Origin: Synanceia verrucosa
Lineage: Eukaryota > Chordata > Actinopteri > Perciformes > Synanceiidae
Reading direction: 5' to 3'
Assembly: GCA_029721515.1 (NCBI GenBank)
Contig: CM056559.1
Location: 7,441,001 to 7,505,000, forward strand
DNA: 64,000 bases
Shown: one piece after another, positions 49,450-58,957 of the stretch
Layout: every line of letters starts with the position of its first letter
Position numbering within the stretch: position 1 is the stretch's first letter
Translations under genes and position numbers: made by a program
Notes under the pieces: generated by a model
Database searches by the model: none
What the model was told of the DNA's origin: nothing
What the model saw: only the letters and a program-made list of their open reading frames with translations

Positions 49450-51507
49450 TGGATCAATTTGTTTTAATCATTATTTTTTCAATACGATCAAATGTTATAA
49501 GAAGCGCTCAGTAGAATTTACCATGGGATGTATTTTTTGGGGATAAATTTATTTTTGGGGTCAGACTTGGTGATCTTATATGGTGAGATATTTCACCAGT
49601 ATGAGTTCAGAGAAAAATTAAACACCTTTTTAGTTTCAGAAGCAGCCCAGCCCAGCATGACCTGGGTCAGTCGTGGAAACAAGAGGAAGAGGGCTGATGA
49701 TGAGGAGGAGATGGGCCTGGCTGCCCACCGTGACCCCTTCCCACCCTGCAAAAAGAGGAGGAAATTTCCCGATGCAGCACTGCCAGAGACAAACGGGCAA
49801 ACAAAACCACCGAAGTCATCAGTGCAGAAGAGAAAGAGAAAGAGAAAGAGAAGGAGGAGGAGGAGGACGAGGACGAGGACGAGGAGGAGGAGGAGGAGGG
49901 CCCCATACGTAGTCTCCTACCCAAAGGCAGCAGGCTGAAGAGGCTGTGGGATGGGTGGGTGGGGTCACCTGCAATCCTGGTGGCTTTACGGGTGAGGCAG
50001 GTTGGTAAATGTCCAGAAGCGGAGGAAGGGAGACACCAATGACCCTCTCAGCTGCTCTCATGATGCGCTTACCTTAGCGCATCATGAGAGCAGATATGCC
50101 ACAGATATGAAAGCTGTGCTGTGAGAGATGCTATGTGTTGTTTCAACCTGGGTGCAACTTTCAAGGTTAGGTAAGGATTTCACTGTCAAGGACTCACCTG
50201 AATGTTTGTTTGAACATCCCTATTTTAAAGGCCAATTTATAGTACTCCGTAAAGTGCCGTACGTAGAGACGGAGAGCCCTCTGCGCCCTCTCCGGGCGCA
50301 GGAATTTTTTTTTAATAGGGATATTCAAACAAACATTCAGGTGAGTCCTTGACAGTGAAATCCTTACCTTACCTTGAAAGTTGTTTGTTTTATGTTAGTT
50401 AAAACGATCACATAGCTAGCTAAGTTAGCTTATGACCCTAGGTTGTCTGTTAGCATTACATGGCTAACTTGCTAGCTACACTAATATAAACTGTCACAAA
50501 CAATACATCCATGACGCCACAAAGCATTTATAACTCAAACATAGCGGCGTTATGTATCACTTACATGTGTAGTGTTTTGGTTAAGGCCACTGAGGCCATG
50601 TTGAGTGGTTGAGTGAGACGGTGCTGCAGTGGAGAGGGTGAGCAGCACCAAGTTCCTGGGTGTGCACATCTCTGAAGACCTGTCCTGGAGCCACAACACT
50701 GCATCACTGGCCAAAAAAGCCCACCAGCGCCTGTGTTTCCTCCGGAAACTAAGAAGAGCAGGAGCCCCGTCCCCCATCATGCATATATTCTACAGTCCAC
50801 CGTCGAGAGTGTGGTACGGAGCCTGCACCGTGTCTTGTCGTAAGACTCTGCAGCGCATCGTGAGAGCAGCTGAGAGGGTCATTGGTGTCTCCCTTCCTCC
50901 CCTTCTGGACAGAGAGGTTCTCCATGCGCAGGAATTTTTTTTTAAAAGCAGGAAGAGTGTTTTTTTTCTTCAGTTTATTTTCTGTGCAAACAAGTGGTGA
51001 TCCTCAGCAAAACAGTATGATTTGTATTTAGTGACATTCTGTCTCTTTTAACTTTTCTGTCAAGTAGCGCAGGAAATGCCATCCCCAGGTGAAGATGTTC
51101 GGCCGGTGGTGGAGCAGCCCGTAGGTGACGTTGTGGGCGACGATGACTGGAGACAGCGTTATTTTGCGGCTTGAATCACAGCTTATATTGCAGATAATTA
51201 TCTTGCTCCCCATGCTGGGCCTTGTGTTTTTGCTCTTGCTAATCCCTTTGCTCTTCCCTATGCTGCTCCTCCTTCTCCCTCTTTTGCTGATCCCTTTGCT
51301 TTTCTCTATGCTGTTCCTTCTTCTCTCCCTCTCTCATCTCCCTCAACTTCAGGTCCCAGCTCCCCTACAAGGAGGAGAGGAAGAGACGACAGTGACGAGG
51401 AGCAGCCTACCGCAAAGAGGCACACCACAGCTTCATCATCCTCTTCACCACTTTTAGGACTAGCCTTTGCGCCTGGCATGGCTGAAGGCATTTTTAGGTA
51501 TTTTTAG
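45831..51507 (+). CDS. HIPK-like serine/threonine kinase, tandem copy 1
   Basis: Exons 45831-46217, 46446-46627, 46758-46881, 47102-47212, 47290-47358, 47454-47632, 47722-47952, 48205-48290, 48538-48828, 49095-49385, then 51065-51124 and 51194-51507 join in frame into 774 codons. The first part is a complete kinase domain: LGNGTFG loop (28-34), K51, HADLKPQN (144-151, the HIPK-type HAD), DFG (168-170), APE (191-193). It is related to homeodomain-interacting protein kinases. The HIPK activation-loop tyrosine is replaced (VIQSLFYR at 183-190). After the kinase come a 97-residue basic exon present in near-identical copies and a Ser/Pro-rich end with TRRRGRDDSDEE and a final FRYF. A further array exon, 49640-49938, reads into LINE sequence and would end an alternative product of 749 aa. 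Nuclear location is inferred from KRKR motifs. Confidence 0.78.
48310..48344. repeat. (CA)n microsatellite, array intron 1 of copy 1
   Basis: A pure AC/CA run directly after the donor region of the first array exon. Confidence 0.95.
48849..48902. repeat. (CA)n microsatellite, array intron 2 of copy 1
   Basis: A CA run with one CTCT interruption, in the same relative position as the other units. Confidence 0.95.
49405..49447. repeat. (CA)n microsatellite, array intron 3 of copy 1
   Basis: A pure CA run in the same relative position, after the third array exon border. Confidence 0.95.
49905..50064 (-). mobile_element. LINE 3' fragment fused to the third array exon of copy 1
   Basis: It matches the 3' end of the LINE at 56317-57842, reading on the minus strand (ORF end LPLGRRLRMGP). 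It begins directly after an (AGG/GAC)-rich simple repeat that encodes the Arg-rich end of the exon. Confidence 0.8.
50052..50093. repeat. Perfect 18-bp inverted repeat at LINE break
   Basis: CTGCTCTCATGATGCGCT (50052-50069) and its exact inverse (50076-50093) are separated by 6 bases. The sequence is LINE-derived and marks the point where the minus-strand LINE fragment ends. Confidence 0.9.
50155..50383. mobile_element. Foldback element with arms of about 70 bp
   Basis: The left arm (50155-50226, starting CAACTTTCAAGGTTAGGTAA) is almost perfectly inverted at about 50313-50383. The 85-bp centre contains GGCCAATTTATAGTACTCCG and CTCTCCGGGCGCAGGAA and has no frame. It is a hairpin-type MITE inserted among LINE pieces. 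Confidence 0.8.
50622..50915 (+). mobile_element. Inverted LINE fragment
   Basis: This plus-strand sequence encodes the C-terminal RT-downstream part (VSSTKFLGVHIS...LPPLLD) seen on the minus strand at 56423-56720. It is the opposite orientation to the fragment at 49905-50064 and overlaps it in content, so it represents an inverted piece of the same or a sibling insertion. Confidence 0.8.
51065..51507 (+). other. Ser/Pro-rich C-terminal exons of HIPK-like copy 1
   Basis: Two exons were found by frame and splice match. 51065-51124 has acceptor CTGTCAAG and donor GTAG|GTGACG. 51194-51507 has acceptor TATTGCAG. Both begin in phase 1, exactly the phase in which every array exon ends. They encode an acidic stretch (PSPGEDVRPVVEQP), then a Pro/Phe/Ala-rich and Ser-rich segment. 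They lie beyond the LINE debris, and a poly(A) signal follows at 51606. Confidence 0.65.
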
Positions 51508-51605
51508 CACAGCTCCGACAACACCGCAGCCCACTGAACACACTGAACCACCTGCTGCAGCACACTTTCTACCTGCTCTCATGATGAATTCAAATGAAAT
51601 TCAAA

Positions 51606-51611
51606 AATAAA
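51606..51611 (+). promoter_or_regulatory. Poly(A) signal of HIPK-like copy 1
   Basis: AATAAA lies 99 bases after the stop at 51505-51507, and an identical flank occurs at 43860 after the remnant copy. Confidence 0.6.
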
Positions 51612-51787
51612 AACTCAGACCTTTTTTACTTAAGCAATCATAACTTATTTTCTTTTCAAAAACCAATATTTACAGTTTATTTTGGAAAAGATAATTATAC
51701 TTTTATCTTCTTTTATCTAGGCTCAGTTTATACAATGAAATATACAGTCACATATCATATTTATTCGCTTATACTTATGTTACTTTG

Positions 51788-51948
51788 TCAGTGGAAGGGA
51801 GTCTGGTGACGTCACGTTTTAGTATCGCTTCGGCTCGCTTGGAACCAGAGCTGAGGAGGTACGAAAAACGTACCTAGTACCAGGTACTAGTGGAAAAGAG
51901 CCACAACCGTGTAGAGCCGTACCGTCCCGCGCCTATGGAAAAGCGCCA
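51788..51948. mobile_element. Truncated GGTACGG-family MITE upstream of HIPK-like copy 2
   Basis: Only the right third of the element at 44616-45119 is present, ending in the same AAAAGCGCCA terminus and the same flank. It carries about 50 bases (around the CGTACCTAGTACCAGGTACT palindrome) that copy 1 has lost. Confidence 0.65.
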
Positions 51949-52619
51949 TAAATGAAGTATATTTGAACGTATTGTACTCAATAAAGACAGTGGAATTTTG
52001 TATACATTATAGATGTTCTCTGTGCATTCTATTGGAATGATGCTGGAAGTTCTGTGCCTTTGATCTTCAGACATGACAGACAGTCATGTTCAGATGTGTC
52101 TCATTTCCACTTTGGTTTATGACTTGTTCACTCGAAGACAACCTTTTTGGATAATGGTCAACATTACTGTTTCATAACTTTTGTTATAAACTGAGATTCA
52201 ACACAGAACATCACTGACATCCAGTGAGATTTGGACATCTGGTAAGTCGATTCTGTTTTCGTTATCAACAACATGTAATGCAGATGTAAAATCATATGGT
52301 TAACCCTGTAGCTGACATTGGCAGATGGTCTTTAGAAGTAACAGTGAGACAACCGACTGTGATACATCTCCTGCAAATGAATTACCAGTAAAATGAAAAT
52401 AATATATATTATATACACATATAATAGCAGTAATATGTAGGAGTAGCTATTTCACTTGGTTTAAGCTTTGGCTTTAAGGTTAAAATGACTGATGATTGAC
52501 GCTGACAGAATCTGCTGCTGGCTGTCAGGCTCAGAGAGCAGAAGCACGACTTTGTGTCTAAATTCCTTCTTTCCTCTCAGGTGTGAGACATCAAGCACAA
52601 TTCATCTGGACCTCGCACC

Positions 52620-55600
52620 ATGACCAACCAGACGGACTTTCGGGTTGTCACAGGAGGCCTGATCTCCTCCACCTCCTCAGACTACACAGTGCAGCAGCCC
52701 CTGGGCAATGGCACCTTTGGAGCGGTCATCCAGTGCCACAAGATTGCCACCGATGAAACAGTGGCTTTAAAAGTCTTCAAAGACAAAGGACGCACAACGG
52801 AGGCACAGCATGAGGAGATGGCCATGCGACATATGAAAAAGCTCAACTCAGACAAGTTTAACATCGTCAGATGGAACGACTCCTTCATCTATGAGGAGCA
52901 TTGTTGTCTGGAGTTTGAGATGCTGGGCATAAATCTGCATCACTTCATGATGACCCACCAGCCGAGGCATCTTGAGTTAGAGGAGATCCGCCCCATTGTG
53001 CATCAGGTTTGTTTTTGTAATCCATTATTAGCAACACAAATATCATCATCACATCTAAAACTATTTATCAAGACTGTACGTTTTCTCTTCGATGCATATC
53101 AAAATTACACCTTTCTTTTTAAATTATGAGTCAATCAATATATTGAAATAGTAAATGTCAAAATAACAATGTTTTTTTTTTCCAAATAATGTCTTTCAAT
53201 AAATCTTTAGCTTTAGTTCTTTCAAATTAAGGTAAAAGATCTTTAATTCTGTGTCAGTCATCATCTTTAGTGTGTATGATCACAATGGCAACACATTGGT
53301 TGGTCTGCCTCAGAGAAATAGCCTTATGTGTTCATATCAGTGTCTCTCTGAAAGGATATGTTTATGTTCTCGCTGACTCTTATTCTGTTAAAACATCCCA
53401 TCATAGTTTTGTTGATGAAATTAATATTGTAGTACAGTTTTCATTTACATTTTCTGTTTGTCATGATTTCAGTTGGCAACTGCTCTACAGTTTCTTAAGC
53501 GCGAAAGGATTGTTCATGCTGATTTAAAGCCTCAAAATATCATGATGGTGGACCATGTTAAGAAGCCACTGGAGGTAAAAGTCATTGACTTTGGCTTGGC
53601 GCATGACAACCCTGAAGTGTGGAGGGGGGCGGTCATTCAGTCCCTATTTTACAGGTAAGTAACTGATCACAGAGGATATCACATGACCTTTTTAGTTAGA
53701 CTCACTTCCGACCTTCTGATCTGATACATAAGTGTAGACCATAAGCAGTCTTTGTAAGCAGTCATGTGTTTGTGGTTGTCTCAGAGCTCCAGAGATCCTG
53801 CTGGGAGCTCCCTACTGTGAGGCAATCGATGTCTGGTCTCTGGGATGCGTTGGTGCTGAACTGCTAATGGGTGTGCCACTGTTCCCCGGCAGTAACGCCT
53901 ATGATATGGTCAGTTTAACACTATTACATGCATTTTTTAGCTCTTCCTTGTGAAGACAACAATTTAATGTCATGCTACATGCTACTTCATGCATAAAGCA
54001 AAAGTGAATTGTACATACTGTGCCTGATCATTAAAGATCAGTACACTTTTAAGATGTAGGTGCCTTAATTTAGAGCAGTTCTCTTGTGAAACCTCAAAGT
54101 CTAACTCAACTCTGTACTGTGCTCACAGATGAGCCATCAGGTGTACACTGTTGGAACGCCACCAGACAACGTGCTGAATGTTGGACTCAACACAGCACAG
54201 TTCTTCCAGAGAATAAACAGGGCGCAGTGGCGATTTCTGGTAATTTCTACAAATTTCTCTTTGCTTCAGTCAGTTGCTGCATTCTGAACAAATAATATAA
54301 CATTTATTCTCTTTAGACTCCATTTGAAGCAAGAGTTTTAACTTGGTCCCCACGCACAATCAACAGCCTGACTGATCTTGTGAAGGTAGGGTGTCTCTTT
54401 TGGAAAACTCGTGCATGAAAAAGTAAGGCAAAAAAAACCAAAACGTTCCTACAGTTTTTGTGTTATTCTGATCCTCTTCAAGGCGTCTCAAAAACCCTCA
54501 AAGAAAGATGCCAGGGCCGATTTAAGAGACATAGTGAGTTATGTCGACTTACTTACCATGATGCTGCAGCCGGATGCTTCAAAAAGGATTACACCGAGTC
54601 AAATACTGCAGCATCCATTTATCACAATGAGCCACTTTGATGGCATGCTCGACAGCCTCCAGTGAGTGTGTGCTAAGATGCAGTGTGTATCATCTCATTG
54701 CTGATATGGACAGATGAAGGTGTTTGACTCATTGACTGGTTGTCTTGCAGTGTGAAATCGTGCATTGAGCTGATGGCTTCATGTCAGGGTCCGAGCTCAG
54801 GTGGTGATCAGGATGTGGCTCAGGAGGAGACCTCCAGCAGCACCGCGGGCCTGGCTGCCCACCGTGATGAGGGCCGCTATGTTAGGCTGGGTGGCAGGGA
54901 GCAAAACAGCGTTGCCTTCTTTACCAAAAACACTCTGATAAAGCAGAGGAACAGGGATGATGAGTCAGAGTGGGCCAACAGGTAGGTGTTTGATATTTTG
55001 GAGGAATTTACATATTTGGAGAAATACTTTCATTTGCTTTCTTGCTGAGGGTTTGACAATAATGATCCTCTGCTCTGGTCCCGCTGCTAAGCTTCAGTGT
55101 GGCTCTTTAGTTAATACACACAACAGCAGCATTAATCATCTCTTCTGACCCTCAGAAAGATAACAAATAAGTGTATTTCCTAAATCGTCTATTTAACTAT
55201 ATCTGTGTCTTTATCCCACACCATCCCACCCAGCAAAAGGAGGAGAGGAATCCCAGAGGTCATATCTGCATCAAAGAGGAGTTTGAAGCTTGAAGAAGAG
55301 CTGCTGCAAAGCTTCAAAAGTAAGCTCACCTGTGGCAAAACACACACACACACACACACTTTGGATCAATTTGTTTTAATCATTATTTTATTCGATATGA
55401 TCAAATGTTAGAAGAAGTGCTCAGTAGAATTTACCATGGGATGTATTTTATGGGAATAAATTTATTTATGGAGTCAGACTTGGTGATCTTATATGGTGAG
55501 ATATTTCACTAGTATGAGTTCAGAGAAAAATTAAACACCTTTTTAGTTTCAGAAGCAGCCCAGCCCAGCATGACCTGGGTCAGTCGTGGAAACAAGAGGA

Positions 55601-56356
55601 AGAGGGCTGATGATGAGGAGAAGAAGGGCCTGGCTGCCCACCGTGACCCCTTCCCACCCAGCGAAAAGAGGGAAAAAATTCTCGATGCAGCACTGCCAGA
55701 GACAAACGGGCAAACAAAGCCACCGAAGTCACCAGTGCAGAAAAGACAGAGCGATGAAGCACAGTCACTCATCACCTCAGAGGTCAAATCCCCAGCAAAG
55801 ATGAGCGTGAAGCTCGAAGAAGAGCTGTGGCAAAAGCTCAAAAGTAAGCTCACCTGTGGCAACACACACACACACACACACACTTTGGATCAATTTGTTT
55901 TAATAATTATTTTTTCAATACAATCAAATGTTATAAGAAGTGCTCAGTAGAATTTACCATGGGATGTATTTTTTGGGGATAAATTTATTTTTGGGGTCAG
56001 ACTTGGTGATCTTATATGGTGAGATATTTCACCAGTATGAGTTCAGAGAAAAATTAAACACCTTTTTAGTTTCAGAAGCAGCCCAGCCCAGCATGACCTG
56101 GGTCAGTCGTGGAAACAAGAGGAAGAGGGCTGATGATGAGGAGAAGAAGGGCCTGGCTGCCCACCGTGACCCCTTCCCACCCAGCAAAAAGAGGAAAAAA
56201 TTTCCGGATGCAGCACTGCCAGAGACAAACGGGCAAACAAAGCCACCAAAGTCACCAGTGCAGAAGAGGAAGAGGAAGAGAAAGAGAAGGAGGAGGACGA
56301 GGACGAGGAGGAGGAGGGCCCCATACGTAGTCTCCTCCCCAAAGGCAGCAGGCTGA
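52620..56356 (+). CDS. HIPK-like serine/threonine kinase, tandem copy 2
   Basis: Exons 52620-53006, 53473-53654, 53785-53908, 54129-54239, 54317-54385, 54483-54661, 54751-54981, 55234-55319, 55553-55843 and 56076-56356 join in frame into 646 codons. The kinase domain is nearly identical to copy 1; visible changes include A10V, I11T, N72T and G141R, next to the catalytic HADLKPQN. The activation-loop tyrosine is again missing (AVIQSLFYR). Only one full and one truncated array exon follow. The last exon ends in Lys/Arg repeats and a stop inside antisense LINE sequence. The Ser-rich terminal exons of copy 1 have no counterpart before the end of the window. Intron 2 carries about 240 bases absent from copy 1. 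A truncated but possibly expressed gene is the simplest reading. Confidence 0.72.
55340..55359. repeat. (CA)n microsatellite, array intron 1 of copy 2
   Basis: The same position as in copy 1 but with only about ten CA units, so it has changed length since duplication. Confidence 0.95.
55862..55884. repeat. (CA)n microsatellite, array intron 2 of copy 2
   Basis: The same relative position after the 291-base exon; about eleven units. Confidence 0.95.
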
Positions 56357-57839
56357 AGAGGCTGTAGGATGGGTGGGTGGGGTCACCTGCAATCCTGGTG
56401 GCTTTACGGGTGAGGCAGGTTGGTATATGTCCAGAAGGGGAGGAAGGGAGACACCAATGACCCTCTCAGCTGCTCTCACGATGCGCTGCAGAGTCTTACG
56501 ACAGGACACGGTGCAGGCGCCGTACCACACTCTCGACGGTGGACTGTAGAATATATGCATGATGGGGGACGGGGCTCCTGCTCTTCTTAGTTTCCGGAGG
56601 AAACACAGGCGCTGGTGGGCTTTTTTGGCCAGTGATGCAGTGTTGTGGCTCCAGGACAGGTCTTCAGAGATGTGCACACCCAGGAACTTGGTGCTGCTCA
56701 CCCTCTCCACTGCAGCACCATCAATGGTCAGAGGAGCATGTTGGGAGTGCACTCTCCTGAAGTCCACCACAATCTCCTTTGTCTTCTCCACATTCAGGTG
56801 GAGATTGTTGTCCTTGCACCATAAGGCCAGCCTGCTCACCTTGCTCCTGTAGAATGTCTCATTGCTGTTGTTGATGAGACCGACCACAGTTGTATCATCC
56901 GCAAACTTGATTAAGAGGTTGCAGGTGGAGGATGGTATGCAGTCGTGGGTCAGCAGAGTGAAGAGGAGGGGGCTCAGCACACATCCTTGAGGGGCACCTG
57001 TGTTCATCATGATGGTGCTGGAGGTGTTGCTGCTGACCCGAACTGCCTGTGGTCTCCCCGTCAGGAAGTCCAGCAGCCATTTGCACAGGGAGGTGCTGAG
57101 TCCCAGCTGGTCTAGTTTGTGGATGAGCTGCTGGGGGATGATAGTGTTGCATGCTGAGCTGAAATTGATGAACAGCATTCTGATGTGCGTCTTTGGTTTC
57201 CAGATGAGTGAGGGCTGAGTGGAGGGCAGTGGAGATGGCGTCGTCGGTCGAGCGGTTGGGCCGATACGCAAACTGAAAGGGGTCCAGGGCCGGGGGGAGG
57301 GCAGACTAGATGTGCTGCATGACTAGCCGCTCGAAGCACTTCATGAGGATGGGGGTGAGTGCGACCGGGCGGTAATCATTGTAGCAGGAGGGAGACGACT
57401 TCTTCGGGACCGGTATGATGGTGGTGGATTTGAGGCACGTGGGGACAATAGCCTGGCTCAGCGAGGTGTTGAAGATGTTGGTGAAGACATCTGTGAGCTC
57501 CGCAGCACAGTCTCTCAGGACACAACCAGGAATGTTGTCAGGACCTGCGGCTTTCCGTGCGCTCGTCCTACTGAGGGATCGCCGCACGCTAATGCCTCAT
57601 GACAGGTTGGCTCTGGCTGTCCTCAGGCCCACCTCATCCCCAGCTCTGAAGGCGGTGTTCCGAGCCCTCAGGAGCCTGCGGACTTCCCCTGTCAGCCAAA
57701 GTTTCTGATTGGCCCGGATGTAGACAGTTTTCGTGACTGTGACATCATCCATGCACTTCCTCATGTCAGCAGTGACGGTCTCCGTGTACTCCTGGAGATC
57801 TGTGGTGTTGTTGTGGGTGGCTACCTGTCTGAATATACG

Positions 57840-57842
<3 letters not shown>
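56317..57842 (-). mobile_element. 5'-truncated L2/CR1-type LINE with inactive reverse transcriptase
   Basis: The minus strand encodes, in order, the linker before the RT, the segment with ARKAAGPDNIPG and NDYRPVALTPI, then the RT core with TGAPQGCVLSPLLF and FADDTTVVG, and the C-terminal LGVHISEDL region. It is inactive: there is an in-frame stop (TAG) at 57306-57308, a one-base shift near 57190, another near 57595 and a shift close to the C-terminus. The endonuclease part is missing and the 5' break abuts a TA repeat. The exact clade (L2 or CR1/Rex) needs a search. Confidence 0.85.

Positions 57843-57870
<28 letters not shown>
57843..57870. repeat. (TA)n microsatellite at LINE/hAT junction
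   Basis: A pure TA run of about 14 units between the truncated LINE and the truncated hAT transposase. Confidence 0.95.
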
Positions 57871-57873
<3 letters not shown>

Positions 57874-58662
57874 TTCAATAAGCTCAAGAACAGTGCGCAG
57901 AGAGCTTCCCATAATGTCGGCAAGAAACATAAGTTTCACAATCCACTTCTCGTCCTCCAGTTGTGGATAATGTTGGCCCTTCTCATCCAGAAATGCCTTG
58001 ACAGCATCAATGCAGCTGACAAATTGCTCCAATACTTTTCTGCAACTCAGCCATCTCACTGCTGAGTGGAGAGGAAGATCTGTGTGTGCGCTGTCCATCT
58101 CCTCCAGCAAGGATCGAAACTGTCAGTGTGTCAGCGCAGATCGTTTAACTATGAAGTTAATAATCTTTGCCACCGTAGCCATAACTTCATTCACATCTGA
58201 ATTTGACATTTTGGCACACAGATTTTCTTGGTGTATTATGCAATGGAGCTTCATGATGGGGTGACCGACTTTTTCTTCTATCAGTTTGACAGCTCCCTTC
58301 TGTCTCCCGACCATGGGGGCTGCCCCATCTGTTGTCATCGCAAATACTTTCTGGATGTTAATCCCCCGTTCCTCAAAATGTTCAGTTAACGCCTTGGCAG
58401 AGCTCCTCTCTCACAGATGAATCACAGTATCTTGCCATGACAGCCAGGCGCGGGATGTCGTTCGCGTCCACACTCTCATCAAGTGCTTTCAGCCCAACTG
58501 TTTGTTGAGTTCTGACATCTTCTGCCATTTCATCGACGCGCTGCTGAACAGTTCTTGCTGATGTGGGAATGTCCTTTATCCTTGTTTTGATCGTTTCTTT
58601 GTTTGGCAAGTTTTCAAAAAGAATATCCGAGCAACTGAGAAAATATATTGATATATATTGGG

Positions 58663-58700
58663 GCAGCCCAGTATATATATATTGATATATACTGGGCTGC
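58663..58700. repeat. AT-rich palindrome inserted in the hAT transposase
   Basis: GCAGCCCAGTATATAT (58663-58678) is exactly inverted at 58685-58700, flanked by further GATATAT repeats. It interrupts the transposase frame right after TDGEYI. Confidence 0.85.
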
Positions 58701-58957
58701 TATTGATATATTCACCATCAGTGAAGGGCTTTCTGTGTTTAGCAATGCAGCGAGCAATGCGATAGCTTGCTTCAGTCGCGTAATTTTGAGCGTTAGCAAA
58801 AACTTTGAGGGAGTTGGCTTGTTTTTCATACCTGGACACAGCATGCTTAATTGATTCTGCTTTATCTGCTTGGTCTTTGAATGTCTGCTCGTGTTTCGTC
58901 TCGAAATGCCGCTTAACACTTGATGTTCGGCACACAACGTTCTCACAACATATGGCG

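Larger units (their letters stand above)
48205..49938 (+). repeat. Tandem exon array of HIPK-like copy 1
   Basis: One short related exon (48205-48290) is followed by two 291-base exons (48538-48828, 49095-49385) and a third that is truncated (49640-49938). The repeat period is about 550 bases. Exon borders are A|AA... and AAA A|GTAAGCTCACCTGTGG every time, so all units are phase 1-1. Each intron starts with the same 20-odd bases and then a (CA)n tract. Confidence 0.9.

Noticed and set aside
51125..51457. A leucine-rich frame that looks like a multi-span membrane protein
   Set aside because: It overlaps the Ser/Pro-rich terminal exon of HIPK-like copy 1 in another frame. The hydrophobic look comes from CTT/CTC-rich DNA.
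48310..55884. Regularly spaced repeats considered as a CRISPR-like array
   Set aside because: The repeats are exons plus CA microsatellites in a vertebrate gene. Units are about 550 bp and the spacers are not unique.
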